A DNA stretch of 64,000 nt from Mariniblastus sp964414815 (lineage in GTDB: Bacteria > Planctomycetota > Planctomycetia > Pirellulales > Pirellulaceae). The stretch is taken from NCBI GenBank assembly GCA_964414815.1, contig CAYPXY010000002.1, positions 1 to 64,000 on the forward strand, read 5' to 3'. The translations under genes and the position numbers were made by a program. The notes beneath the pieces were generated by a model that made no database searches, was not told the DNA's origin, and worked only from the letters and a program-made list of their open reading frames with translations. Positions 34,890-45,148 of this stretch are shown here, in pieces; position 1 is the first letter of the stretch, and each line of letters starts with the position of its first letter.

Positions 34890-37493
34890 ATGACACGAAT
34901 TCTGATTGCGGCCGCCCTCTGCCTGGTTTCATTACCCTCCTTCAGCGCTGTTTCAGCGCAATCCATTTCTATTGTCCGGGATTCGGTCAATCCTCAATGG
35001 ACCGAAGACGGCCAGCGGTTCTGGTTCGAGTCCAAGGCGGGGCATGGACAAAGAGAGTTCTGGCTGGTGGATGCGGTCCAAGGCACTCGACAACCGCTCT
35101 TCGATCACCAGCAACTTGCAGCTGAAATCGAAAATAAAACAGGCACGGCCAGTGAACCCAACAAGCTGCCGGGCCGGTTTGCGGGCTACGATCCTCAAAC
35201 CGAAACCATCACATGGAAATTTGCCGGTACCGAAATTTTTATTGACCGCAGCTCTGGCAAAATCGAATGGGCGGATGCAACCATTGATAAAGACAGTCTG
35301 AATCAGGCTGCGGCGAATGATGTATCCTTGTTCTTGCCGGCGGTCCCCTCCGAAAATGGAGGTGATACCGTATCTTTTGCCGTTACCAACAAGCTCGACT
35401 ACGAGGTGGAAGTGCTGTGGGTCAACACCCAGCGGCAATTTATTCCGTATGCAAAGTTGGCTCCCTCCGAAACATTTTCTACTCGAAGTTTTGCTGGCCA
35501 CGTCTGGTTCTTTCGTGGCAGCGATCAAAAAGATCTGGGCTGCCTCAAACTCAACGACAACCCGGCAACCAACCTTGAACTGAACCCAAGCGTCATCAGT
35601 GAAGCCAGCTCGACGCCATCGCCCAATCGTCCCAATCGAGAGGGGCGGCGCAGTGGCCGTGGTGGCGGTCGAGGCTCGTCGAATTTCAGCCCTGGTTCAA
35701 CCAGTCCCTCTCGAAGCCATTCAGTGGAAGTGCGAGACCACGACCTCTGGATGTTCAGCCCCAATGACCGGGACAATGCCGTCCAGCTCACCAGCGATGG
35801 TTCCGAAAAAAGCAGCTTCCGCCAAAGTGCTCAGCGAGCCAGGCTGGTCAGTATGCAGTACGACCGGACGGACTTCCCGGAACAGATGCCGGAGGTGGTT
35901 TGGTCACGTGATTCGAAATACCTTTTGGCTTGGCAGACGTCCGTGGTGCCCGAACGGAGAGTGTACATGGTTCAGTCGCTGGGCCGAGATGGCCAGCCGG
36001 AACTGCAAAGCTATCCCTATGCCAAGCCAGGCGATGAACTGCCCCAGAAAACGTTGCGACTGTTCGACGTCGAAGCCCAAACCGAAATTCCCATTTCAAA
36101 CGCAGCGTTCCATGATCCCTGGACCCTGGATATTGAGCGGTTCAGTCCCGACAGCAAACATGTGTGGCTCAAGTACAATCAACGCGGTCATCAGAAAATC
36201 CAGGTCGTGCGAATCGAGCTTGCGACGGGTGAAGCAACGGTCATTATTGACGAAAATTCACCCACGTTTCTCCACTATTCGGACGGCGCAAAGTACAACC
36301 TGAGGTGGCTCGATGATTCAACCGCGCTCTGGGGCAGTGAGCGAAGCGGCTGGCATCATCTCTACCACATCGACATGATGACCGGCGAAGTCCTCAATGC
36401 GACGACGGAGGGCGAATGGAATGTCAAGCGAATCGAGGCGATTCGCGATGGCGTGATCTGGTTTTATGCCGTCGGGCTTGCCCAGGATCAGGATCCGTAC
36501 CACGAACATTTCTGTCGCGTGAATATCGATGGAAGCCATTTTGTACCACTGACCGATGGCGATGGCATGCACTCGATCACCTGGTCCCCGACGGAAGAAT
36601 ATTTTGTCGATCTGTACTCGCGAGTCGATCTGCCGCCAGTCCATGAACTGCGGCGCAGCTCGGATGGTGCTCTGATCTGTGAAATCGAGCGAGCCGAAAT
36701 GGTCGGCAGCCAGGATACGACCAGGCTCGGCACCCTGCCGGTCCGGTTTAGTGCGCCGGGGCGGGATGGCAAAACCCCAATCTGGGGAGTCGTTCATTTT
36801 CCGGCGAATTTCGACCCAAACAAATCTTGGCCAGTCATTGAATCCATCTATGCCGGCCCTCACAACTATCATGTTCCCAAGCGATTTGGAAATAGCCGAT
36901 CTTTCAGCCGTTTTACTTCCGCCGGATTCGTGGTCGTGCAAATCGATGGCATGGGAACCGCGTGGCGCTCCAAGGCGTTTCATGATGTCTGCTATCGCAA
37001 CCTTCGCGATGCAGGGTTCCCCGACAGGATTGCCTGGATGAAAGCACTGGCGGAAGTCTATCCGAGCCTTGATCTAAACCGAGTCGGCATTTTCGGTGGG
37101 TCGGCAGGCGGCCAGAACGCGATGGCGGCCTTGCTGTGGCACAACGATTTTTACAAGGTTGCCGTCGCTGATTGTGGCTGCCATGACAATCGAATGGACA
37201 AGGTCTGGTGGAACGAGCAGTGGATGGGAACGGTATCGCCCGGCAATCACTACGCAGAAAATTCCAACATGGAAAATGCTCACCTGCTCAAGGGAAAACT
37301 GTTGCTGGTGGTTGGCGAGCTTGATCGGAACGTCGATCCCGCTTCGACAACTCAGGTCGCTGCCCGACTGGTTCAGGCGGACAAGGACTATGAGCTTCTG
37401 ATGATTCCCGGCGCTGGGCATGGAGCCTGTGAAACCCCTTATGGCCAACGACGAAGGCTGGATTTCTTCAAGCAACACCTGCTGGAACCGTAG
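34890..37493 (+). CDS. Secreted S9-family (DPP IV-like) prolyl peptidase
   Basis: The 867-residue product has a signal peptide (MTRILIAAALCLVSLPSFSA), a DPP IV-type beta-propeller (about 30-610; LWMFSPNDRDNAVQLTSDG, SKYLLAWQ, WLKYNQRGHQKIQVVRI) and a C-terminal alpha/beta hydrolase domain. The catalytic triad is visible as Ser738 in GGSAGGQNA, Asp812 in GELDRNVDP and His844 in GAGHGACE. It probably removes dipeptides from peptides outside the cytoplasm. A Pro/Ser/Gly/Arg-rich insert (about 235-275) interrupts the propeller, a common feature of planctomycete versions. It stands alone on its strand and is convergent with the TerD-like gene. Confidence 0.9.
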   Translation: MTRILIAAALCLVSLPSFSAVSAQSISIVRDSVNPQWTEDGQRFWFESKAGHGQREFWLVDAVQGTRQPLFDHQQLAAEIENKTGTASEPNKLPGRFAGYDPQTETITWKFAGTEIFIDRSSGKIEWADATIDKDSLNQAAANDVSLFLPAVPSENGGDTVSFAVTNKLDYEVEVLWVNTQRQFIPYAKLAPSETFSTRSFAGHVWFFRGSDQKDLGCLKLNDNPATNLELNPSVISEASSTPSPNRPNREGRRSGRGGGRGSSNFSPGSTSPSRSHSVEVRDHDLWMFSPNDRDNAVQLTSDGSEKSSFRQSAQRARLVSMQYDRTDFPEQMPEVVWSRDSKYLLAWQTSVVPERRVYMVQSLGRDGQPELQSYPYAKPGDELPQKTLRLFDVEAQTEIPISNAAFHDPWTLDIERFSPDSKHVWLKYNQRGHQKIQVVRIELATGEATVIIDENSPTFLHYSDGAKYNLRWLDDSTALWGSERSGWHHLYHIDMMTGEVLNATTEGEWNVKRIEAIRDGVIWFYAVGLAQDQDPYHEHFCRVNIDGSHFVPLTDGDGMHSITWSPTEEYFVDLYSRVDLPPVHELRRSSDGALICEIERAEMVGSQDTTRLGTLPVRFSAPGRDGKTPIWGVVHFPANFDPNKSWPVIESIYAGPHNYHVPKRFGNSRSFSRFTSAGFVVVQIDGMGTAWRSKAFHDVCYRNLRDAGFPDRIAWMKALAEVYPSLDLNRVGIFGGSAGGQNAMAALLWHNDFYKVAVADCGCHDNRMDKVWWNEQWMGTVSPGNHYAENSNMENAHLLKGKLLLVVGELDRNVDPASTTQVAARLVQADKDYELLMIPGAGHGACETPYGQRRRLDFFKQHLLEP

Positions 37494-37528
37494 TTTGCTT
37501 TTGTTTGGCGACTAGATAGGCTTTCTGA

Positions 37529-39640
37529 CTACGACACGAACTGACTCAAGATCGTATCCGTATCGAATGCCGTTACGGTTCCCTCGTACAGACCAAAGAC
37601 GGTGTCAGCATTTGAGGGGGAAGTGACTTCTTCCGAGCGAGCATCCATGTGCATCTCGAATAGTTCATAGAGCGTCGGCTTGTTGAGTTCAACGATTGCT
37701 TTTCCAATCTGGCCGAAGCCCACGGAATTGGTTGCCGCATTGTTGACCTGGAGTTGGGCCGAACTCATCAGGCCGATGTCCGTCCAGTAGACTTTGCGTT
37801 GCTCGACGTCAATGATGACCGGAACGCAACTTCGTGTGGCGGCCACGATATCCAATTTGTCAACAACGGTTTTAGGTTCAAAAACCTCCCCTGAGTCTGG
37901 AGATTGGCGCATCATCCAGCCTCCAAAACACTCCGGCAATGAATCAAACGGTTGCCCCGTGTACATCAGAACGCTCATGACAACGTAGCGGTACTTTTGC
38001 GATAGAACCGAACGCAAACTGAGATCAATAAACTCACAGGCGCCGTTGGGTGCCGAAGTAATGTCGCCGCTGTGATAACATTCTACTGCGCGAAGGTTGT
38101 AGTAGGCGATGTCACCGCAATAATTCCATTGAGCGTCGAAGAACGTTGCTGAAAGATCAATATCGACGCGAAATGACCACTCATCACAGGCTTCAATATT
38201 TTTCCACCAGCAAAAGAAGCGAATCGTATCTCCAGGTGGTAGATCAAACGAGGACCCTCTGGAGACGGTTCGCAGTGATCGACTGGCCGAACGTTGCGAG
38301 AACGGAACGAACTGTTGCTTTAGTCGTTCGTCAAGGGCACATTTTCCAAGGGATGGCAGCTTGCTGAATCGCTGGACGAGAACCTGTCGAATCTGTTGGG
38401 CAGCCTCTTCCGCTAAATGGGCTGGCATTGCTGGAATCGGGGTTTCCGACAACTGAACCTTTGCAACATTTCCCTTCGGAAAGAACGCTCGGGTGCGAAT
38501 CTTGTCTCTTCCCCGAAAATGTGCCCAAGCCTGCAAGAGAACGGGTGTTGAGACCTTGTCAGCGATACTGAAAAAAGAATGACAAACTTGTTCTGAATCA
38601 GGAAAGGTACGCAACAAATGGTCAAGTCGACGAGCAAACTCGCCCGGCCGCCGAGTCAAGAACGCCAAGGCTTCTTTCGGATTGCCGCTCGCGATGGCAC
38701 TTTCAACACACGAATTAAAAGTCTTGTAGCGAACCCCATTTCGCAAAATATCAAAAGCCGCAACCGATTGAGGGAATCGGTTTCTGAAATCACCCGGATG
38801 GAGTCGTTCGCCCAATCGCACCCAACGTTCTTTCCAGCGAAGCATATCCTCGATTCGCGAATCCCCCGCCTGTTCAAGGCAGTTCAGCAGAAATCTTCGC
38901 TCGCTTTTGGAGAAGCTTCGAAATTTGGTCGGAGCTGCAAGTGAAACATCACCACGCGACATCGCTACGGCAACTCGCAATACATCCGTCGCTGTTTTGA
39001 CGAACGGCACGAGTGGATCCTTGTCTTCCAGTACAGCGACAAGAACGGCCAACGTTTCCTTCTGTGGAATTTGCGGTGGAAGAATCGATCTGACATCGCG
39101 ATGACGCGTGAACCATCGCAGCACTCCTTTGTCGAGCTCGGACAGCGACCCATTGGAGGAAGCCAGAGATGTAAAAATCGAATCAAAATCTTCTTCACTT
39201 CCCAGATCGATCCAACGGAGATCGTGAAATTCTTCCAGTGGTGGACGATCTTCCTTTGCATAGTTCGGCAAAACGACCAGATCGGGATTGCCTAGTTGGT
39301 CAGACAGACAAAAGCCAAAATAGTGAGTGATCGCATTGAAGAACAATGCTGCGTCGCTGGCCTGCATGACTTGCTGCGGGAAGTTGGGATACATCGGTTT
39401 GAATTCCCGATGGGCGCCTACCATTTGCTGTAGCGCGGGGAGCAATGACTCATACCATCCGATCGTTTCGGAGTCGCTAAGTGTGCGAATCCGCCCCAGC
39501 AATGTCGGCGTAACGCCAAATCCTGATGCTTGAAGATTTTTTACGGCTGTTGCAACTACTTCGGGGGTCGCAGCGCCCTGTCCAACCGCCAAAACGACCT
39601 TTCGGCGCTTCATCAAATAAATCTGGGTCTGGTCGAACAT
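37529..39640 (-). CDS. Large cytoplasmic protein with TerD-like C-terminal region
   Basis: The product is 703 residues with no signal peptide. The N-terminal 470 residues are helical and resemble what I remember of the MXAN_6230/SCO0854 family (YPNFPQQVMQASDAALFFNAITHYFGF). The C-terminal region (about 480-620) has TerD features: GDTIRFFCWWKN, the acidic RVDIDLSATFFD, YHSGDITSAPNGACEFIDL and VVMSVLMYTGQPF. TerD domains bind calcium and occur in stress and phage-response systems of unclear mechanism. The Cys-rich RING segment named for that family is not visible. No ter-type neighbours are present, so the function stays open. Confidence 0.6.
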   Translation of the reverse strand: MFDQTQIYLMKRRKVVLAVGQGAATPEVVATAVKNLQASGFGVTPTLLGRIRTLSDSETIGWYESLLPALQQMVGAHREFKPMYPNFPQQVMQASDAALFFNAITHYFGFCLSDQLGNPDLVVLPNYAKEDRPPLEEFHDLRWIDLGSEEDFDSIFTSLASSNGSLSELDKGVLRWFTRHRDVRSILPPQIPQKETLAVLVAVLEDKDPLVPFVKTATDVLRVAVAMSRGDVSLAAPTKFRSFSKSERRFLLNCLEQAGDSRIEDMLRWKERWVRLGERLHPGDFRNRFPQSVAAFDILRNGVRYKTFNSCVESAIASGNPKEALAFLTRRPGEFARRLDHLLRTFPDSEQVCHSFFSIADKVSTPVLLQAWAHFRGRDKIRTRAFFPKGNVAKVQLSETPIPAMPAHLAEEAAQQIRQVLVQRFSKLPSLGKCALDERLKQQFVPFSQRSASRSLRTVSRGSSFDLPPGDTIRFFCWWKNIEACDEWSFRVDIDLSATFFDAQWNYCGDIAYYNLRAVECYHSGDITSAPNGACEFIDLSLRSVLSQKYRYVVMSVLMYTGQPFDSLPECFGGWMMRQSPDSGEVFEPKTVVDKLDIVAATRSCVPVIIDVEQRKVYWTDIGLMSSAQLQVNNAATNSVGFGQIGKAIVELNKPTLYELFEMHMDARSEEVTSPSNADTVFGLYEGTVTAFDTDTILSQFVS

Positions 39641-39814
39641 GAAAGCACCCCATAGAAAACAAAAAAAGCAGGGGAAGCTGCTGAAGTAATTCGGAAAATG
39701 AGAAGGAACCTCAGCAATAGCCCTGCATTTATTACCGTATCAACTTCGTTCGTTTTGTCAATGCTGTGTGATCCCAATGGAATTCTGCTTGCCAATTCGC
39801 CTGAGGTCAGGAAA

Positions 39815-39985
39815 GGTAACCGTTCACGAGGAGAAGCCGCAACCGTACAAATGTCCATATCAGAGGCTGGCAAACACTAATCAGCACTAATCAACACTGA
39901 TTTCTTTCGGATTAGTGGAGATTAGTGAAAATTAGTGTTCCAAGCCTTCTTGCAACGTCTGAGTCTCAACGCGTGAACGGTTACC
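39815..39985. mobile_element. MITE-like element with perfect 14-bp terminal inverted repeats
   Basis: The 171-base element is bounded by GGTAACCGTTCACG (39815-39828) and its exact complement (39972-39985). Inside, CACTAATCAGCACTAATC and a complementary ATTAGTGGAGATTAGTG run (39873-39940) can form a long hairpin. There is no coding capacity. Similar end sequences bound the repeat element at 14033-14429 and occur singly near 16918. Confidence 0.65.
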
Positions 39986-40006
39986 AGGAAAGTTTCCGCA
40001 GCCTTA

Positions 40007-40693
40007 TCATGTCATGATTTCTTCCAGTTCCTGCGACCAGACGACGGACTCGACGCCGGGTGTGTTGTTCAGTTCCGCCATCACCGTTGCTCTCGAAACT
40101 TCCGGCTTCAATTGAACCTGATAGACGAAGGTCGTCGAAGCCCCTTTTCGGGAGGTCGAAGCGGACAAAAGATCGACCGTCTGACAGTATCGATTCAGTT
40201 GATCCTCCGAAACTTCATTGGTGGCAACTTCTGTCTGGATTTTGAGCTTTGATTTCTCGTTGACGGTTTGTCTTCTCGCAGATCCCATGTCCAGCCACCC
40301 CGCCGTTTGGCTGGCAACCGCAACAACGACCAGACCGAATCCCGCCACCAGCCATTGATCTGCTCCGATCGACATTCCGATCACAACACTTGCCAATACA
40401 AAGGCGACGTCGCGTGAGTCCGACACAGCGGTTCGAAAGCGGACGATCGACAACGCTCCCACTAGGCTGAACGCTCGGGCGATGTTGTCGCCGATGATTT
40501 GAGTCGCCATCGCGATCAATACCGACATCAGCACCAAGGTCAACGGCAGCGTTCGCCGGACTTTGGGATTCATCCCGCGCAATGCGATCAATGCCACCGC
40601 ACATCCCGCAAGCCAGGCTCCCGTCAGTCGAACGACGAGATTGGGCAGCGTAACTACTTGTTCGCTCGGAGAAAATGTAAACCAGTCGGGCAT
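40007..40693 (-). CDS. DUF4956 membrane protein
   Basis: The 228-residue product has four membrane helices in the first 135 residues (about 18-40, 48-66, 85-110, 112-135), with the family motif NIARAFSLVGALSIVRFRTAVSDSRDVAFVL, then a soluble C-terminal domain of about 90 residues. DUF4956 proteins commonly accompany CotH-type and VTC-type (polyphosphate polymerase) genes. Here CotH is directly upstream, but no VTC gene is present. The start is ATG at 40693. Function is unknown. Confidence 0.85.
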   Translation of the reverse strand: MPDWFTFSPSEQVVTLPNLVVRLTGAWLAGCAVALIALRGMNPKVRRTLPLTLVLMSVLIAMATQIIGDNIARAFSLVGALSIVRFRTAVSDSRDVAFVLASVVIGMSIGADQWLVAGFGLVVVAVASQTAGWLDMGSARRQTVNEKSKLKIQTEVATNEVSEDQLNRYCQTVDLLSASTSRKGASTTFVYQVQLKPEVSRATVMAELNNTPGVESVVWSQELEEIMT

Positions 40694-40819
40694 GTTTTTG
40701 AGGGATGAGGGATGAAGTTGGGTTGCGGAAGTCAGAAGTCAGAAGTCAGGAATCAGAAGCAGATAGGAGAAGCGGAGAACGGAGAGGAGAAGGACGAAAG
40801 TTTTTTCATCCTTCATCCC

Positions 40820-42688
40820 TCATTTGTCCAGCAGGAACTTGCTTCGGCCTTCGGCAAATTCCCGAAGGCTCATCGGCGCAGGGCGGCGCGGGGGGCCGCC
40901 TTGGGGATTGCCTGACTGAGTTTCGTCCTGGGGCGCCGCTCGTTCGGACGATGTCGCTGCCACAAACGCGTCGTAGGGAGTCAACTTGCGTGTATCGGCT
41001 TCGACGTGTGACTCAATCAGCTTGCGGAAATCGGCGACGACAGGTTCCAGCTTTTTCCAGTCGAGCGAGTCTCTGGCAATGGTTCGAATATTGGCCAGGT
41101 ACTGCTCGCGCAGTTCAGGAACCGCCAGCAGTTTGCTCAGCAAGGGCATGCGGTCATTGTTGATCCCGACCAGCGGATCGAGATCGGGAACTCGAGGGCC
41201 ACCAGCAAACGGTTGTCCCGCTCCCCCCGGTCGTTCGCCGCGCTCACGTGATTGGGGAGGTCCGCCAGTGCCGCCAGGTCCTTCAGGGCCACCCATTCCG
41301 CCAGGTCCGCGCGGCCCTCCCATCCCGGGGCCCACCGCAGGACGAAACGATTCGTTCATGTCATGGGGAATCAAATGAAAGACGCCTTGCTGGTCCATGA
41401 ACAAATTGTAGTCGCTGGCTCGAACCCAATATCCATCGCTATTGATCAACGCATTGTCGAGCGCGAGAAACCACAGCACTTCATCAATGTCCAGCATCGG
41501 CGCAATGGCTGCTTTCAATTTATCCGTTGGGGTCTCATTGAGTGTCTTGCACAACTTGATCAAGGCTTTCCACGCCTCCGGATCATTCGACTTCATCTCG
41601 AAATGTCGTTTGTAGTCGTCCTCGTTCTCACCGATGTACTCCAGCCCACCGCGACCTTGAGGGCTGCCGCTCACTTTCCATCGAGTCCCTTTTGAACTCG
41701 GATAGTTTTCAGCAAGGAATTGTTTGTTGAACTGCTGGACGTTCGTGTAAATTCCCCACAGCTCCCCGTTGATCACGACGCGGACAAAGTTAGCTTTGGG
41801 AGCAGGTATGTATTGACGTGCAATATGCGAATAAAGCACGGAACTCATCATCGACGCATCGCCATTGAGATTGAGCAGATTGAGCGTCTTGTAGCCCAGC
41901 AATGTTTGATCGGGATTCGCCATATCCACCGAAAGATTGAGCGATCGTTTTGAACCTCGTGGGATCATGAAGTACGACGAGGCACCTCGAAAGCGAATCC
42001 CCACATTTTTGTATTCCTGTCCGTCGACTGTCACGGTGGCTGCAACATCCACATCGGTGCCGTGAAAAGTTTCCAGTTCTTGTTCCCAATCATCGTTGCT
42101 GAAATCGATGAAGATGGTTCGCAAGATGGATGGGTCATACAGCCCACCTTCAGCCGGTTGAACTTCACTTTTGTCGACTTTCGGACCTGGGCGACCCGGT
42201 TCACGCATCCCACCGGGGCCGCCTGGACCACCCAATCCACCTGGCCCACCGCGGAATCCACCCAAACCACCTGGGCCAGGTCCATCCGGAGGACCTTCTG
42301 GTCTACCTCCCGGACCAAACCCACCCGGAGGTCCATCAGGCCTGCCGCCTCGACCCGGACCACCAGGTCCTCTTCGATTGCGTCGTGGGCTGTCTTCGCT
42401 TTCCAGGAATTTACGAGCTTCCGCTCGTTCCCCATCGCTCAGCCAACCGTCTTTGTTGGTGTCGAACTGCTTCAGCAGCTCGATATCGGGTGCCGAGCCC
42501 GGAAAACCAAATCCCGGCCCTCCCGGTCCCCCCAAGCCTGGTGGGCCGAATCCCGGTCGGCCGGGTTCCTCTCGTCGGTCTCGCGGAGGGCCTTGCTCAT
42601 CGCGCCCCTGAGCCGATACGGTGTCGACGTTGAGTGCGATGAAAGCGGTCAGAATGGCATAGAAATAGAAGGAATATCTGGATTTCAT
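40820..42688 (-). CDS. CotH-family protein with EF-hand and Gly/Pro-rich linker
   Basis: The 622-residue secreted product has a signal peptide (cleavage near VSAQG), Gly/Pro/Arg-rich low-complexity stretches, a single EF-hand-like loop DTNKDGWLSDGE (about 75-86), and a CotH domain (about 190-590; NVGIRFRGASSYFM, RSLNLSVDM, GYKTLNLLN, LWGIYTNVQQFNKQFL, LIPHDMNESF). CotH proteins are atypical kinases of spore-coat proteins in Bacillus; in planctomycetes the targets are unknown. The ATG at 42688 has GAGGAG nine bases upstream. It sits between the Ser/Thr kinase and DUF4956. Confidence 0.85.
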   Translation of the reverse strand: MKSRYSFYFYAILTAFIALNVDTVSAQGRDEQGPPRDRREEPGRPGFGPPGLGGPGGPGFGFPGSAPDIELLKQFDTNKDGWLSDGERAEARKFLESEDSPRRNRRGPGGPGRGGRPDGPPGGFGPGGRPEGPPDGPGPGGLGGFRGGPGGLGGPGGPGGMREPGRPGPKVDKSEVQPAEGGLYDPSILRTIFIDFSNDDWEQELETFHGTDVDVAATVTVDGQEYKNVGIRFRGASSYFMIPRGSKRSLNLSVDMANPDQTLLGYKTLNLLNLNGDASMMSSVLYSHIARQYIPAPKANFVRVVINGELWGIYTNVQQFNKQFLAENYPSSKGTRWKVSGSPQGRGGLEYIGENEDDYKRHFEMKSNDPEAWKALIKLCKTLNETPTDKLKAAIAPMLDIDEVLWFLALDNALINSDGYWVRASDYNLFMDQQGVFHLIPHDMNESFRPAVGPGMGGPRGPGGMGGPEGPGGTGGPPQSRERGERPGGAGQPFAGGPRVPDLDPLVGINNDRMPLLSKLLAVPELREQYLANIRTIARDSLDWKKLEPVVADFRKLIESHVEADTRKLTPYDAFVAATSSERAAPQDETQSGNPQGGPPRRPAPMSLREFAEGRSKFLLDK

Positions 42689-42787
42689 GAGGCTGCTCCT
42701 CGATTTGTTTTTTGAGTGAACCGTTGGCGATGTTTCTGCCATGAAGAACCATGCGAAATTCAGCAGGGGAGGGTGACAGAAATTTTA

Positions 42788-45139
42788 TCAGAAAAAATTC
42801 AGGCGTTCGTGCCATTGTTGTAGCCGCGGATCGGCTGGCAGCGGTTCACCGTGGATCCGTCCATGAGCCTCATTGACAAGAATCCAGGCGTCGAGCCCGT
42901 CGAACCAGGGAAAGCCTGTTGCCGAACCTGATGCCATAGCTTCCACCCAGGTATCGAGCTTCTCAATGCCTTGGTTCAAAAATTTCTCAGCCATCTCGGG
43001 CTCATTTTTCTCATGGTACGCCATCGCCAACAGCGGAGCCGACAGCAGGCCTCGTGCATCTGAGTCACGATCTCGCCGCTGAGGTGGAGGTTCCCGTTCA
43101 AGTAGTTCAATCACTTGCTGAAACTTGCCGGCTCGATACGCAACCAATGCCTTGATGTAATCCGAAATATCTCTTTGTAGTCCAACCGGCCTCGGACCCG
43201 CTTCACGGAAAAACGGAGGACCGCCTCGTCCCGCTTGAAAGGGGGGGCCGCCTGGAAGTCCCGGTGGGCCAGGAAACCGACCTACGTCCATCGACAGGTC
43301 AAGTTTGTCCAACCCTGCCGCCAGCTCTTCCGCCAACGGGGGGTCTATCGGTTTCAAACAAAGCCCTCGCACTGCATGCAACACAATCACTGGGTCATCG
43401 CTTCTCTGAATCTGGGTTCGGAGCGCCTTGCAAATGGTTTCGTAGGATTTCAGATCGCCGTTGTAAATCATAAGTTCAGGCACGCCCCACCAGCTTGGCG
43501 AATTTGCTGGCGCGCCCAGCCCGATGGCCTTCGCATAATCATTCGCTGCCGCCGGCCAGGCTCCGAGCCGAACGTACAAGTTTCCGCGGCCCGCCCAGGT
43601 CAAGTAGTGGTCAGGCTGAAGTCGGGTCGCTTCGGTGAGCTGATGAAAGGCTTCCTCGTAGCGCTGCTGATCGATATTCGCCCGCGCGCTGTCGATCAGG
43701 ATGTTGGCTTCTTTCAACCGCTCAACCGACTGCAGAGCCTCTTGCCGCAGTTGCTCTGCCTCCGCTTGGGCCCGTGTCGCGCGCATGGCCTGCCAGACAC
43801 TGATGCCGGTGCCCCCGATCATTGACAACAACACCAAGGAAGTTGCAATCACGGCCAGCTTGTTCCGCTGAGCGAATCGCGAAAGCCGATAGAATTTCGA
43901 CGGCGCCCTGGCCAACACCGGTTCACTGGCCAGATACCGCTGAATATCCCGCGCCAGTTCGGCAGGCGTTTCATAGCGGCGGCGCCGATCCTTTTCCATT
44001 GCCTTGAGTACGATCCAGTCGAGATCGCCCTTGAGCTGGTTTGCGATTCCGACCGCTTGTTTGCGCAGCGCTTCGGTCCCGGGCTGCTGAGGATTGGATT
44101 TTGTCGAATCGGGTGCGATGACCTCGGTGACTCGGGCGCTCGGGCGGAGCGGCTGATCTTCTCGAATCATCCGCCGCATTTCATCAAACGTGGCGGACTG
44201 CATTTTCTGTTTGTCGAACGGTGTTCGTTCGGTCAACAACTCGTACAGCAAAACTCCCAACGCATACACATCGGTCAGCGTATCGACCTCTTGGGCTTTC
44301 ATCTCCGCCTGCTCAGGACTCATGTACATGGGCGTTCCGATGATTTGAGCAAAACGAGTGTAGATCGTTTTGTCGGTCAATCGTTGGTCGAGTGCTTTGG
44401 CGATTCCGAAGTCGATGATTTTTGCAAGCGGCTTCGTGTCATCCATCGCAACCAAAACGTTCGACGGTTTGAGGTCACGGTGGATGATGCCTTTCTGGTG
44501 GGCGTGTTGAACCGCATAGCAAACATCGGTCATCAACTGCAGCTTGTCGCGAATCGAAAAATGCTGGTCCCGACAGAAAGTGGTGATGGGCTGACCGCGC
44601 ACTAGTTCCATGACCAAGTAGAGCTGTCCGGCCTCCGTGGTGCCTGCGTCAAATACCTGGGCGATATTGGGGTGGTTCATCAGCGCCAACGCTTGCCGTT
44701 CCGCTTCGAATCGTGCGACCACTTCCCGAGATTCCATGCCTCGTTTCAGTAGCTTCACGGCAACGAGCCGCCGAACCGGATGCGATTGCTGACCGACGTA
44801 CACCTGACCAAATCCTCCTTCGGCCAGCCATTCCATCAGTCGATATTTACCGATGTCGGTCCCGCTAAGGTCTTGGTGAGGTTCACGTTGTTCGGCGTTG
44901 AGTCCATGTGTGTCGAACTCCAGCAGCTTCGCCGCCTGCAACACGTTTTGATGTAGCCGTTCCTGAGTATCTTCGGCATCGTCCAGGAACGATGCCTTCT
45001 CGTGGGTCAGGAGCAGTTTGCGTACGGCGGACATCAACTCCGCGTCGTCGCTACATTTTTCCCGCAACAACGATTCCCATTGCGACCGATCTGCATCGAT
45101 GATTTCGAGAAAGACAGATTTGATTTTCGACAGGGACAT
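42788..45139 (-). CDS. Membrane-anchored Ser/Thr protein kinase with C-terminal repeat region
   Basis: The 783-residue protein has an N-terminal helical region (1-90), a complete Hanks-type kinase domain (about 98-400; GGFGQVYVG, Lys129 in VAVKLL, HRDLKPSN with Asp222, DFG Asp243, GTPMYMSPEQ), one membrane helix (about 420-440) and an extracytoplasmic TPR-like region with a Gly/Pro-rich linker. Kinases of this build are typically encoded beside an ECF sigma factor in planctomycetes and acidobacteria and are thought to act in its signalling. It starts ten bases after the ECF gene stop, so the two are probably one operon. Confidence 0.93.
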   Translation of the reverse strand: MSLSKIKSVFLEIIDADRSQWESLLREKCSDDAELMSAVRKLLLTHEKASFLDDAEDTQERLHQNVLQAAKLLEFDTHGLNAEQREPHQDLSGTDIGKYRLMEWLAEGGFGQVYVGQQSHPVRRLVAVKLLKRGMESREVVARFEAERQALALMNHPNIAQVFDAGTTEAGQLYLVMELVRGQPITTFCRDQHFSIRDKLQLMTDVCYAVQHAHQKGIIHRDLKPSNVLVAMDDTKPLAKIIDFGIAKALDQRLTDKTIYTRFAQIIGTPMYMSPEQAEMKAQEVDTLTDVYALGVLLYELLTERTPFDKQKMQSATFDEMRRMIREDQPLRPSARVTEVIAPDSTKSNPQQPGTEALRKQAVGIANQLKGDLDWIVLKAMEKDRRRRYETPAELARDIQRYLASEPVLARAPSKFYRLSRFAQRNKLAVIATSLVLLSMIGGTGISVWQAMRATRAQAEAEQLRQEALQSVERLKEANILIDSARANIDQQRYEEAFHQLTEATRLQPDHYLTWAGRGNLYVRLGAWPAAANDYAKAIGLGAPANSPSWWGVPELMIYNGDLKSYETICKALRTQIQRSDDPVIVLHAVRGLCLKPIDPPLAEELAAGLDKLDLSMDVGRFPGPPGLPGGPPFQAGRGGPPFFREAGPRPVGLQRDISDYIKALVAYRAGKFQQVIELLEREPPPQRRDRDSDARGLLSAPLLAMAYHEKNEPEMAEKFLNQGIEKLDTWVEAMASGSATGFPWFDGLDAWILVNEAHGRIHGEPLPADPRLQQWHERLNFF

Positions 45140-45148
45140 AAAGCCAAG

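Noticed and set aside
42062..42715. Long plus-strand frames over the CotH Gly/Pro-rich region
   Set aside because: They are low-complexity shadows of the G/C-rich linker.
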